Shown piece after piece: positions 32,060 to 43,224 of a stretch of 64,000 bases of DNA. Under the pieces are notes generated by a model. It ran no database searches. It had not been told where the DNA came from and was given only the letters and a program-made list of their open reading frames with translations. The stretch is from Doryteuthis pealeii (Eukaryota; Mollusca; Cephalopoda; Myopsida; Loliginidae). The DNA lies in assembly GCA_023376005.1 (NCBI GenBank), contig CM042157.1, forward strand, positions 51,010,817-51,074,816, written 5' to 3'. Positions within the stretch are counted from its first letter, which is position 1. Each line of letters starts with the position of its first letter. The position numbers and the translations under genes are program-made.

Positions 32060-32135
32060 TGTTATATTATATAGGTTAGTTAGTGGATAAGTTTAGAGTT
32101 TAAAGGATTATCTAATGGACTTAACTAATACAACA
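32060..32135 (-). repeat. 5' LTR of gypsy element (shortened)
   Basis: 76 bp with the same terminal sequences as the 3' LTR. The middle of the longer LTR, from GGTTCACCAGGATGGC to CAAATCAGGGAC, is missing. Confidence 0.75.
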
Positions 32136-32655
32136 CACTCTGCTATCAATGTTGAGTAACTCCTGGTTTAAACTGGCAAAGGGGAAGTAGTTAATTTCCT
32201 GACCCCCCCCCCGAGCAGACTGGATTAACACAAGGTCATAATGAAGGAAGAGACATACACAAACCGAATCTTATGCGCTAGTGCCAAAGGTGCGTGATCC
32301 AGTGTCCCCTCTAGTTGAGAAATGGAGAGTTTATATTGAGTTCATTTGGATTTGTCGGTGAGACAAATATGCTGCTGCTGCTGCTGCTAACATGAACCTA
32401 CCAAGGGAGTACTAATATCAACACGATCAAAACAATAAAACGGAAAAAACAAAAACAAAACAAAAAAACTATTTATAACTTTTTTTGAGTGGGGGGATTA
32501 ATTCTATTTACACAAAATTACAGAATTTTGTTTTTCTTTAGCGGGTAATTATTTTCATATTGTCTGAAATGTCTGCTTGACGGCAGCTTTTGAGATTTTG
32601 TTGTACCAAACTATTACTTTTGACTGTGTATTTTTTACCATTTGGTTTTCCGTTT

Positions 32656-32688
<33 letters not shown>

Positions 32689-32699
32689 TTCTTCTTTTT

Positions 32700-32755
32700 C
32701 TTCTTCTACTTATTATTATTAGTAGTAATATTAGTAGTAGTAGTAGTAGTTTTTC
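32700..32755 (-). repeat. Trinucleotide tail of a non-LTR copy
   Basis: On the minus strand this is (CTA)n then (TAA)n directly following the 3' end of the element at 32756-34195. Confidence 0.8.
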
Positions 32756-34195
32756 ACACCTGTCGTAGCTCGTGGTTCACTGGAGGCTGAGTGACAGCAA
32801 GTCTCCTCTGATCTGCAGGAGTCTTCTGAGTATTCTAGCCGATCCGAACAGTGCTGTAGTTTGTATGGTTTCGATTCTTCCTCTGATTTCCAATTCTCCC
32901 AAATTCTTTTCCAGAGCTTTGGGGACCGTTCAATTGGTACGGCCTTTACCTTCATGTTCCACAGTTTCCTCAGTTCTCTGGCAAGGTCTAATTATTTGTC
33001 TATCTTTTCGCTTTCTTTCACTCGGTGGTCGGTCGGCAAAGTACATGAGATCACAGGTTCTCTTCTTCTTGTTGATTAATACTAGATCCGGTTTCCTTGG
33101 CCGGGATGAGGTGATCCGTCTGTACCTTGAAGTCCTAGAGAATTTTATGCGTCTCATTCTCTTGGACATGTTCAGGCTTGTGCATATACCATTTAGTTGG
33201 ATGGTGAAACATGAATTTCTTGCATAATTCCAAATGGATTAGCTTTCCCACAGAGTCGTGCCAAGTCTTGTAATCTCTTATTATTAGGTGAGTTTTTCAC
33301 ACCGGAGTTAGCTGATGGTATTTCACTGGAGTATGAGTGACAAGTCTCCTCAGAGTGACAAGTCTCTCTAGGACTATTGTTTCAAGAGTGTAAAGCCTTG
33401 TCATTAATTTTATAGTCCTTTGGTTAATTCGTCAGAGTTGTGCATTTTAAGAATGACCAAGAGTATCTTATAATGGAGACAGTCCAGATACTTATTCTTT
33501 CATCTTTGTTTGCTTGATATTATCTGCTTCTAAAATTCCTAAGTATTCGTAACTTTCTTTTTCTTCAAGTCATTTTATATTGTCCTAATTTGGTAGTTTC
33601 ATTCCGTCAATTAATTCCGTCCATTAATTATCTTTCCCCCTTTTTTATTACTAACATAGCACATTTTTCTATTCCGAATTCCATCTCTATATATTGGCTA
33701 TATATTCTAATGGTTTGTACTTCTGATTCTTTTTCATTTTTGCAAACTTTTTAATGTCATCCATGTACATAATGTGGTTTATTTTTTCCTGCAAGTTAGT
33801 GAATTTGTATCCCCCTGTACATTTTCTAAGTATATGGTTGAGTGGCATCATTGCTATAATAAATAGTAGTGGTGATAACGAGTCTCCTTGGAAAATACCT
33901 CTTTGGATTTTTGAAATACCTCTTTTATTTTACTGGGATTGCCTTCCTGCTTTTAATTGGACTCTCTAGTTTTCCATGTCTTTTTCAATGAAATTTATCA
34001 TGTTGTTGGATATTTTGTACATTTTTAAACATTCTAAAGTATGTATGGTATGTGGGGCCATGTCATAGGCCTTTCTGTAGTCGATCCATGCCATTGCAAT
34101 ATGTTTTCGCCTATTTTAACTTCTTTAAGGATGTGTTGATCTATAAGTCATGTGTTCCTCTTTTTCTCTGTGGCATCCTTTCTGTTCTTCAGGAA
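32756..34195 (-). pseudogene. REL-type non-LTR retrotransposon copy A
   Basis: Minus-strand peptides in order from the right: KAYDMAP, IFQGDSLSPLLF (disguised as a plus-strand frame at 33754-33969), INHIMYMDDIK with the RT catalytic YMDD, YKYLGILEAD near 33535, and after a rearranged zone RKPDLVLINKKKRTCDLMYFA. The last is the R/K-PD-(X)n-D signature of the restriction-like endonuclease found in R2-superclade elements. KLWKRIWENWK and the 3' UTR follow. The finger-type Cys motif is missing, replaced by a 3'-end insertion at about 33285-33370. Frameshifted and dead. Confidence 0.7.
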
Positions 34196-34197
34196 AA

Positions 34198-34247
<50 letters not shown>

Positions 34248-34270
34248 TTTATTCATTTATTTATTTATTT
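34196..34270. repeat. (ATT)n / (ATTT)n microsatellite
   Basis: Abuts the 5' truncation point of copy A. It may be the tail of another copy or the target site. Confidence 0.9.
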
Positions 34271-34374
34271 ATTTTAAATTACATCAAGTAAGTAAATTCG
34301 TCTTTAATCTCATAGCGCAACCGAAATGTCTGGGTAGATTTAACTTGTGCGAAAGGGATTGAAATAAGATGTTT

Positions 34375-34525
34375 TTGCAGATATATTTATTCACGTGAAT
34401 AACAAGCAACCTTTGATACTTTTTAGGGCCCGTTCCAGAGTGAGTCTGGGTGGTATTAAACAAACCCTGCTAGAGTGTTCCGGGCTTAATGTAGTTAACT
34501 GTAGCTTATGGTCAAACTGTTACAG
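34375..34525 (+). repeat. Dispersed repeat shared with 16620-16766
   Basis: Same block order as the first copy, ending at CAAACTGTTACA. Confidence 0.65.
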
Positions 34526-35074
34526 GGATTTACTACAAAGAATAATGCACGCAAATACATTTTCAATTATTAACACATTAAAGACACAATTTCATTGAAA
34601 TGAAAACACAAAAACAAAAAATTGAATTTCACAATGAATTTTATTCATTTGTTACAAATATTTTAATTATCATCCATCCTTCATTTAAACTATTTGTCTT
34701 CGCAAAAACCGATTATTGTATATAAATAAATATCCATTCTGAATTTGACACCGACGTCGTATGAAAAGGAAAGTCTGAAAGTAAGTCTCCGTATAAAAAT
34801 AGACAAAATTTTGTTAAAGTTCTGATTAAAAACACAAAATAATACAAAAACACTTCATTGATATATATATACATATATAAAATATTTTTCGTTGTTAATG
34901 TACTGGAAACAATGATCCGACAACTACGCGTGGTTACTAAAAAGTCCTCGGCCCGACCTAAAAAGGAATGACCTTGACCAAAGCTGGGGAACATGCAGCT
35001 GTATTTAGCTTTCTCAACCACCATGTTTGACGCCTCACAAAAAGGTGCCACTCCGATAGGCCATGGTATGTTAC

Positions 35075-35113
35075 ACACACGCACACACACACACACACGC
35101 GCGCACGCGCGCA

Positions 35114-35178
<65 letters not shown>
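35075..35178. repeat. (CA)n-(CG)n-(TA)n compound microsatellite
   Basis: A (CA)n run, GCGCGCACGCGCGC, then about 30 TA units. The long reading frames here on both strands are repeat artefacts. Confidence 0.95.
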
Positions 35179-35182
<4 letters not shown>

Positions 35183-35473
35183 ATTCTTCAAATGTTGCAA
35201 CCACATTTTCCCTGTATTAGCATTAGTAGTTAATCCAAAAAGTGATCAATATATTTCCTAAAGTACTGAGCATTCATAGTTGCAGAAAAATGTTTTGTTC
35301 TCTACCACAGTATTCAAGGTACACCTTCAGGAGTGCTAAAAAATATAGGTATCTACATTTTATATATACTTGTCAGCATGAGAATTAGTTTGGAATTATT
35401 TTTATGTGCAAAGATATATACGCAAATATTTATATATACGTTTGAGTACATATAAATATTTTGGTTGAATCCT

Positions 35474-35513
35474 ATCAAGAAAACACTTAATTGTTATTAA
35501 GTGTTTCCTTGAT
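35474..35513. repeat. Hairpin beside microsatellite, 18-bp arms
   Basis: ATCAAGAAAACACTTAAT and its complement with one mismatch and a TGTT loop. A (CA)n(TA)n tract starts within 10 bp. Confidence 0.8.
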
Positions 35514-35534
35514 TCCACACACACACACACACAC

Positions 35535-35568
<34 letters not shown>

Positions 35569-35814
35569 ATATATATATATATATATACAGTTTGCTACAT
35601 TTATAAGTAAAGAGTGGACAATATCATTCATATAGGATATACATCTAACTTAGGGAATGCAAAGGAAGGCTCCTATTATGCCCCCTAAAAAACGTAACTA
35701 CTCTTCCAACGACGCACCATATAATGAAAAGTACGCGTGTACATAATTCACTTGGCTTTAAAATCGCATATTTGCCTTTATACCTTCGCTACGATAAATT
35801 ATATATATATATAT

Positions 35815-35818
<4 letters not shown>

Positions 35819-35876
<58 letters not shown>

Positions 35877-35900
35877 GTGGTGTGTGTGTGTGTGTGATAA
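35819..35900. repeat. (CT)n-(TG)n microsatellite
   Basis: About 27 CT units, then a short (TG)n. It lies just left of the 70-bp palindrome. Confidence 0.95.
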
Positions 35901-35904
35901 AATT

Positions 35905-35974
35905 TAGAAACAAACACGGGATGTTATGATGGATGGAAATTTCCATCCATCATAACATCCCGTGTTTGTTTCTA
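35905..35974. repeat. Perfect 70-bp palindrome
   Basis: Two 35-nt arms, fully complementary with no spacer, centred between 35939 and 35940 (GATGGATGGAAA|TTTCCATCCATC). It sits between a (CT)n(TG)n tract and an (AC)n(TA)n tract. It is long enough to extrude a cruciform or, if transcribed, form a perfect double-stranded stem. Confidence 0.95.
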
Positions 35975-36015
35975 TATTTTCTCCACATACTGTCGGATTA
36001 ATTTCCTCATCTTAC

Positions 36016-36019
<4 letters not shown>

Positions 36020-36100
<81 letters not shown>

Positions 36101-36122
36101 CTCTTTTCAAGGTAAAACACAT

Positions 36123-36185
<63 letters not shown>
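36020..36185. repeat. (AC)n-(TA)n compound microsatellite
   Basis: (AC)n then two long (TA)n tracts separated by a short unique stretch. Confidence 0.95.
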
Positions 36186-36187
<2 letters not shown>

Positions 36188-36264
36188 ATAATTATATATA
36201 ATTCCTCATTCAAAAATTCAATATCAAAAATTCTATATATATATATATACACACACATATGTCT

Positions 36265-36425
36265 ATAATATATATTTATGGGAAGATAATTTTTGGGTTT
36301 TAATGCAAAGCATGAGGGAGAGATGTAAAATAAATGAAAAACAGTGTTGGATATTATGTACTAAGTTTAATTTATTATTCCAACATTTCGAAAGATTCGA
36401 GCTTTCTTTTACAAGGAATTGTGTG
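36265..36425 (+). repeat. Solo PLE terminal repeat (pLTR) copy
   Basis: GATAATTTTTGGGTTTTAATGC, AAATAAATGAAAAACAGT, ATTATGTACTAAGTTTAATT and CCAACATTTCGAAAGATTCG align block by block with the left terminal repeat of the adjacent Penelope-like element (36490-36726), same orientation but diverged. Likely a relic of a related subfamily. Confidence 0.6.
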
Positions 36426-36427
36426 GT

Positions 36428-36468
<41 letters not shown>

Positions 36469-36489
36469 TATATATGTCTATATTATATA

Positions 36490-38365
36490 CTTATAGGAAA
36501 ATGATTTTTAGGGTTGTTTTGAAACATGAAAAAAAATGAGTGTAATAAATGAAGAACTTATTTAAATATTATGTTCTAAATTCCATTCATTTACCGATAT
36601 TTCGAGGAGCCACGTTCCTCTTTTTCAAAGGCCTATGATAGTTTGACTGTTGTTTCCTGTCTCTAGTCTTTCTCTGCTCAGGTGGTGCTTTTGTTTTGCA
36701 CTGTCTTTGATGTTGTTGCCCCCTTCTTTCTATTGATTCCACCGCTGGTTTGGGTCGGGATGGGGTGGGGGTCAGGTTCTGTGTATTGGTAGTCGACTGC
36801 TTTATGTGTGGTGGGGATGTGTTAAAGTATCTGTTAAAATTTAAGTTCCCTAGATGTTTAAACCTTGTGTGTGTATGCAGACGTATACTATCCATTTTGT
36901 TTCTTTGTTTGTGCTTTTGAGTAGATGGAAAGTTGTGTTCTTTTAGGGTGCATTTCAGATTGCCCAATGTGTGCTGTTGCTTGTTAAATTACTTCGCTAT
37001 AGTTGTATATTGAGACACTTGTCGAATTGATTATTTGTGATTGTTAAATCTAAATTTGAAGGTTGTTTGAGTCACTGCTATATATCCGTTGTCATTGCAT
37101 TTTGAGCAGAAAATATGACGTTGGCTCTGTCGCAGGTAAGTTGAAGGTTGGATCTTGACGTTGATGTGTGGTATTATGAATGGGGAGTCTGTTATTAGGG
37201 GTTTAAATCTTGGTTTGTTGCATTTGTAGTTGCCTTTATGTGTTTTTTTTTGTGTAGGTGTTTTTCTTAGATGCATTGAGGAGATTACGGAAGTTTGGTG
37301 GTCGTTGTTTGGCAAGTTGATAGATGGTTTGTGGAATATGGATTTTATTTTGGGGCCTGCTTTGTTGTTTCAGTGTTTGGGTTAGTTTGTATATCTGTTG
37401 GCTATGGTGAAAAAACATTGTTTTTTTTATCTGTATTTGAGAAGTTCTTGTCTGTTTAGGGATGATGTTTTATTTAGGTCTGTTTTGATGACTTTCATAG
37501 GGTAGTAGCTTTTTAATAATTTTTGAATTAATTTATTGGTGCGGTGTAGGTATTCATGGGTATCCGAGCAGATGCGTTTTATTCGTATGCAAGCACTGTC
37601 TATTATCGATTTCTTTTAGGTTGAGGGGGTGGTTGCTGTTGAAGTCTAGGAATGTGTGGTTGTCGGTGGGTTTGGTGCATAGAGATATAGATAATGTGTT
37701 GTTCTGGGCTCGGATTATTACATCTAAAAAAAGAGGTGGAGGTGTGTGAGTGTTGTAGGGGGAATTGTATTGAGTTATGGTAACTGTTGCAGAGTTTATG
37801 AAAGTCTTGTATGTTATTTAAACCATGTGTCCATATCAGGAAGATGCTATGTGTGTGCAGTAGTACATACGGCTTAGGGTGTAGTCCCGGCGTAGTTTGG
37901 TTTTCAGTATGTGCATGAATATGCTTGCATAACTCGGTGTCATTCTCGTACCCATGGCGGTACCATTGATTTGCAAATAGTGTTGCTAGTTGAACTGGAA
38001 GTTGCAGTAGGTTAGGATAAAATCAATTATTTTACATAGGTGGTTTGTGGGGAGATTGTGATCTGACAGAAATTCTCTGCCTTTGTTCTGTAGAATGTTT
38101 GTGTACAAAGCTGTTAAGTACATTATTGCTATGATATCAGAAAGAAGCGGACAGCACAGAAAATAACATAAAAGACAGGACAAGACAAAAGGACAACCTG
38201 ACCCCAAAAAGACCAGAGACAGAAAACAACAGTCTAATACAAACCTTTGAAAAAGAGGGATGTAGCTCCTCAAAATATCGGTAAATAAATCGAATTTAGA
38301 ACATAATATTCAACTTAGTTCTTCATTTATTTCATTCATTTCTTTCATGCTTTTAAACAACCCTA

Positions 38366-38370
<5 letters not shown>
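36490..38370 (-). mobile_element. Penelope-like element with inverted pLTRs
   Basis: The ends 36490-36726 and 38142-38370 are inverted repeats of about 230 bp, estimated by eye at roughly 80% identity (for example ATTATGTTCTAAATTC and TCTTTTTCAAAGG in both). Between them the minus strand encodes [35 protein letters not shown] (an RT motif typical of PLEs) and, further 3', NKPRFKPLITDSPF and GYIAVTQTTFKFRFNNHK, a decayed GIY-YIG endonuclease. Inverted terminal pLTRs are a known PLE arrangement. Several stops and frameshifts make it inactive. Confidence 0.75.
36727..38139 (-). pseudogene. PLE reverse transcriptase-GIY-YIG ORF, broken
   Basis: Coding body of the element above. The RT fragment is near 38120-37850, a basic linker with KSYYPMKVIK near 37500, and a GIY-YIG-like C-terminus at 37315-37031. 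In the last, the canonical G-Y-I-G-Q-T reads GYIAVTQT. PLEs prime reverse transcription at nicked DNA, with the endonuclease supplying the nick. Confidence 0.7.
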
Positions 38371-38439
<69 letters not shown>

Positions 38440-38440
38440 A
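38370..38440. repeat. (TA)n microsatellite
   Basis: Abuts the right end of the Penelope-like element. Confidence 0.9.
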
Positions 38441-38543
38441 TCCAAAGATTGAGGGAAGAAATCTTCCATACAGCATAGTACCTTACGGTAGTCGTAATTT
38501 ACAGAGTTCAATGTGTCCTCTTATAGTTAGTCACAGAGCAAAC

Positions 38544-38638
38544 ATATAAAGAACAAAATAACGAAGATTTAGAATGAAAGCATCTAAATCTTAAATAGTC
38601 TATTATGCCTTTAATCTCAATCTTCTTCGTTATTTTGT

Positions 38639-38646
<8 letters not shown>
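38544..38646. repeat. Hairpin beside (TA)n, ~24-bp arms
   Basis: GAACAAAATAACGAAGA near 38551 and TCTTCGTTATTTTGTCC near 38624 are complementary with one mismatch; the loop is about 55 nt. A (TA)n tract starts at 38642. Confidence 0.75.
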
Positions 38647-38682
<36 letters not shown>

Positions 38683-38973
38683 TATATAGATATACCGACA
38701 AAGAAGCATACGTGGACCCCATAAAACAACCTATAATGTTGTGATGGAAGTGTTACGAGGAGTGCACACAACTATAAGTTGCAATAAATATTCACCAACT
38801 CCTCTGCTATGAGCAGGAAGCGACATGATCAATTTTTAAGTGGCTTCAACTGGTTTGAATTGAGTTTCCTTCTAACAAAAAAAAAACATATCTAGCTACA
38901 AAAATAAATTTACTTCACAAAAAACAATTTTCAGTTTTTCATTCAAATTTTTCTGTCCGTCTGTCTATCTCCT

Positions 38974-39040
38974 ATTCGTTTTGATTGTAGAAATAAAACG
39001 AAAATGAAGTTTTCGTATTATTTCTACAATTAAAACGAAT
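38974..39040. repeat. Hairpin, 31-bp arms, 5-nt loop
   Basis: ATTCGTTTTGATTGTAGAAA at 38974 pairs with TTTCTACAATTAAAACGAAT ending at 39040; two mismatches over 31 bp. Confidence 0.85.
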
Positions 39041-39099
39041 ATCAGTAGGTATTAGGGAACGGCAAATATGGAGACAGAGATGAGACGATCAATTAAGTA

Positions 39100-39660
39100 T
39101 TAAGCAAATGCAGCAAATTAGCACAACGAGAATCTAAGGCTTGGCACGACTGGGTTGGAAAGGTGATCCACTGGGAATTGTGAAAAAAACTAAATTTTGA
39201 CCATACAACCAAATGGTATATGCATAAACAAGAATTTGTTCTTGAGAATGAAACATAAAATTCTCTTGGACTTTGAAATCGCCAGAAGACCAGACCTAGT
39301 ATTGATTAACAGAAAAAAAAGAGAACTTAACAGTTTTTGCAGTTCCAGTAAATCAAAGGGTGAAGATGAAAGTCAACGAAAAGATAGACAAATACCTGGA
39401 CTTTGCTAGAAAATTGAAAAAAAAATCTGTTGAATATGAGGGTGAAAGTGATACCAATTGTATTTTTATTTGGGATGGTCCGCAAAAGTTTAGAAAACAG
39501 GCTAGAGGAACTGGAAATCAGAGGAAGAATTGAGACCATCCAGATAACAATATTGTTGAGATCGGCTAGAATACTCAAAAGTGTGCTGGACACATGAGGA
39601 GACTTGCTGTCACTCAGACTCCAGTGAAAGACTATCAGCTTACATTGGTGTTAAAAACTC
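39100..39660 (+). pseudogene. REL-type non-LTR copy B, 3' end only
   Basis: The forward strand gives DWVGKVIHWEL, HKILLDFEIARRPDLVLINRKKRE with the R-PD motif of the restriction-like endonuclease, then frameshifted sequence into the conserved 3' UTR (CCAGTGAAAGACTATCAGC...GGTGTTAAAAA) at about 39620-39650. It is 5'-truncated near 39100. Confidence 0.65.
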
Positions 39661-40265
39661 AAAAGGACTGAAATAATAGGCACCAACCTAGGAATTCAAC
39701 GTCCCCCTCCTCGTACTCGAACTACTATGTCGTTGACTTTGAAGTCATTTTCAGAATTTATAAAAGTCTACCATGGCAGTATACAATTTTCAAAAGGTAA
39801 ATAATCAAATTTAATTGACTTAAAAAGTAGCTAAAATTATCAATGACAATTTCTTGACAGGAAAGTTGTAATTTTTTTACTTAATATTCGCAACGTGGTC
39901 TAAATTAAATTCATTCTTGTATATTTGTAGATTTGTAGATTTTCAGAATTTAGTGACTGTATCTTTTTAATTTCTCCCTTGAATCAGGCGTCAACCCAGA
40001 AATTGAATCCCCCTTCTTCTTCCCTGGTCTTCACACACTACAATAATCTTTCTCCCCGACATATAGTGAATAAGGCTTAACTACTAAATTGAACTAGTGT
40101 AACTTTTTAGTAGAAAAGGGGACCCGTGGACTTATACTAAGTTAAAGCTTAGAAAATGAAAAATGAACGTATACCACGTTAAGTATAAGTAAGTGTGATA
40201 TATTAGTATACTTGTGGGTGTTTAAGTACATATACATTTGCAAGCCTCATCCTCGCTCAACTGAT
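39661..40265. other. No feature recognised
   Basis: AT-rich unique-looking sequence. No convincing reading frame or repeat was noticed. Confidence 0.4.
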
Positions 40266-40269
40266 AAAA

Positions 40270-40985
40270 AATAGGATGTTTGCCTTGACTGGACCCCCAC
40301 CGTACAGCGTTGGATCATCTACCAACATTTACGTGCTCGCTCGCCAATATCAGTTCATAGCATGTGTTGTACCGGCTCACCGTCCACACGATAACGCACC
40401 GCATAATGAGTGATCCTGTCCGAAATGATTCCACATGATCATAATCTATGATTGTCCCAACTTAGGTCGACAGACGCGAAAGTGGATGCTTGCCACGGAT
40501 GGTTTTCTCCACCGTAATGCGTTTTGCCATCCACTGTGTATGAACTCGCTTGCTAACCCTATCAGCTTGTAGGAGTTATTGTACATGTACATCGCCCCGA
40601 ACGATAACCCACTGTATAACGATCAACACAACCAATAATTATCCTTCGTAATCAAGTACAAATTACTTGCGCCAACCTCGTTCCCCTGACACGACAGTGG
40701 ATGCTCATCTACGGATGGTACTCCTACCAAATAGCATGCTGTCATCCACCAACAGCCTACGATCTCGCTCGCCAATACAATCAGTTTGTAACAATCGTTG
40801 GACCCGTACACCGTCAGCACGATAACGCACTACATAATGATTGATCCTGTCCGAAATAATCCCACGCGATCAGAACCAATTGCTTGTCTAAATGTCACTC
40901 GACCGACACGAAAGAGGATGCTTACCTATGGAAAGATCTCCTACTGTATTGCATTTTGTCATCCACCAACAGCTTACGATCTTAC
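40270..40985. repeat. ~215-bp tandem satellite, ~3.4 copies
   Basis: The word ACGATAACGCAC (or ACGATAACCCAC) recurs at about 40389, 40601 and 40820, spacings of ~212 and ~219 bp. CTCGCTCGCCAATA, TGATCCTGTCCGAAAT, GTGGATGCT and CATCCACCAACAGC recur in register. The units are diverged and markedly less AT-rich than their surroundings. No known repeat was recognised. Confidence 0.8.
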
Positions 40986-41086
40986 TTAAGAAAATCCAAG
41001 GCGTAAGTATAGCACATATAATGTATATACATGTGAAACAAAAGTGCAGATACACCAGGATTATATGAGTGTACACGTGCAGGTGA

Positions 41087-41122
<36 letters not shown>

Positions 41123-41299
41123 TTTTTTACCTAACCCGAAGGTCACATCTGTAACAGGGTCACAGATTTAATACAACCCTGAGTCCAGTATAACCACACT
41201 ATACCACCCCATGAGAAAATTTCAAATACAAAATATACAAGCTGTGGGACACAAATGTCTGTGTGTAATAATCGACAGGTGCTCCCTTGATAGACAATA

Positions 41300-43215
41300 T
41301 GAGAGACCCGACGGCATCCTGTGAATGTTTGCTCAAATTTCCTTTCAGGTATACAACCCAAGAAAAAAAACCTCTGAATATCAGCGGAAAAACGAGCAGT
41401 ACTCACTTCATGTTCAACATGGAGATATTTTGGACATATGCTGCTGGTGCTCTAATTTTTCGTTCATATATGCAAATGACGAGGATAGCAAAAGCCCAGC
41501 AGCCGGGAGACAACCCAGCAACAGCCCAGTAGCTGAAAGACAGGCGAGAAACAGCTCAGCAACCGAGAAACAGACCAGCAGCAGAGAGACAACCCAGCAA
41601 CACACAAGCGACAAAAATGTGGAGTAGAAAGGACAACATTCAAGTACTCCAATGTTACTTTAAAAGCAGCCCAGCACAAAGAATGATACAAATGTGGAAT
41701 GACGGGAATAATTTCAATACCACCAACCAGAGACTAGCAGATCAAGCAAGGATGATATTAAAAAGGAACATTTTCTCGAAATAATAGGAATATGTAGACA
41801 AGAAAACTAAGAGGAATATGCCCAAGACATACCCCATATAATAGATGAAACTCAACCCGAAGACAATCAAAACGCCACGGAACAGAACGAAATAATATAA
41901 TCAAAACAAGAATTTACAAAATAACGAAAGGAAATTTTACAAGCAAGTTGATGGACAAAGCACTAAGACAAAAAATATCCGAATGCGAAGGAAACAAAAT
42001 AATTTTGGAGCAAAATATGGAAAAAGAAAGACCATAATAGAAAGGCTGAATGGATACATAAGATAAAAAAAGGAACTGCAAGAACTCGAAGCATGACCTG
42101 AGACAAGCATACACCTGGACTCGCTAAGAGCAACACTTAAGAAAATACCAAACTGGAAAACATTGGGTCACGATGGAATTCATGGATACTGGTTTAAAAA
42201 ATCATATCCATCCAAGAAAAATTGGCCAAACAGATGAATAAATGCATACAAGAAGGAAACATACCCGAATGGATGGCAAAAGAAAAAACTACCCTGATCC
42301 AGAAAGACCTCGCAAAAGGAACCATCCCCAGCAACTATAGGCCAATGACATGTCTTCCTATGATGTGGAAAATACTGACCGCACAAGATCTACTACTTAC
42401 TTGATTGCCAAGGACTGTTTCCGGAAGATCAGAAAGGAACAAATGACCTACTATACATAAATCATAGTATTATTAAAGAAATAAAAACAAGGCAAAAAAT
42501 GTAGCCATGACATAGATTGACTACAAAAGGACCAACGACATGGTCCTACAAACTTGGATAATTGAGTACCTAAAGATTTATAAAATATCAGATAAAATAA
42601 TAATATTCATAAATAAAACCATGGAAAATTGGAAAGTAGAATTGACAGCAAGAGAACAAACCTTAGCAGAGGTGGAAATACAAAGAGGCATCTTCCAAGG
42701 AGACTCCCTATCACCACTATTATTTGTCATAGCAACCACATACTCAAGTACAGCGGGATACAAATTTAGTAAATCACAGGAAAAAGTAAATCCTCTAATG
42801 TACATGAACGACATGAACAAACTCAAGAGATATCACATCAGAAGACATGCACAAGAAGAGGAAACCTCAAGAGAGAAACCGAATCGCTTATAACCGCAGC
42901 ACAAGACAATGCCATAAGAACAAACTATATAAAGACAAAAGTAGATAGGACACAGCAATATAGCTAGTACAGAATGCGCAGAGGCAAAGACGAAATTGTC
43001 AATTATATAATAAGCCAATGTAGCAAACTAGAACAAGAGAGAGTACAAGACTATGCACGACTCGTTGGCAAAGATAATCCACTGGGAATTTTGCAAGAAA
43101 TTCAATTTTCACCCTACAACTAAAAGGTATATATCCAAGTCTGAACCTATCCAGTAGAATGAGATGCATTAAATTCTCTGTGATTTCGAGGTACAGACGA
43201 GGAGTCACTTAATCC
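41300..43215 (+). pseudogene. REL-type non-LTR copy C, longest, forward
   Basis: Opens with a Gln/Arg/Ser-rich degenerate region (41470-41610), then RLADQARMILKRNIF near 41730, a block conserved N-terminal to RT in this clade. RT follows: TLGHDGIHGYWFKK, EGNIPEWMAKEKTTLIQKD, GTIPSNYRPMTCLPMMWKIL, IQRGIFQGDSLSPLLFV and LMYMNDMN, where the second catalytic residue Asp of YMDD reads Asn. Immediately after, a deletion removes the thumb and joins to the region before the Cys finger. It ends near 43215 in the endonuclease start (FCKKFNFHPTTKRY-like, broken). Confidence 0.7.
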
Positions 43216-43224
43216 CAGTCACGG

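Larger units (their letters stand above)
28048..32135 (-). mobile_element. LTR-bounded Ty3/gypsy element, degenerate
   Basis: A 4.1-kb minus-strand element with all landmarks in order: 5' LTR 32135-32060, primer-binding site 32059 down, gag, RT, RNase H, integrase, polypurine tract and 3' LTR 28203-28048. The flanking pentamers CACTC/TACTC differ by one base and fit a 5-bp target duplication. The 5' LTR has lost about 80 bp relative to the 3' LTR. All coding parts are broken, so it is inactive. Confidence 0.8.

Noticed and set aside
32772..33227. 151-aa plus-strand ORF
   Set aside because: It is the antisense shadow of the non-LTR endonuclease region on the minus strand.
34713..35220. 163-aa frame and companions over (CA)n/(TA)n
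   Set aside because: The frame runs through a microsatellite (YIYIYI...) and the rest lacks motifs.
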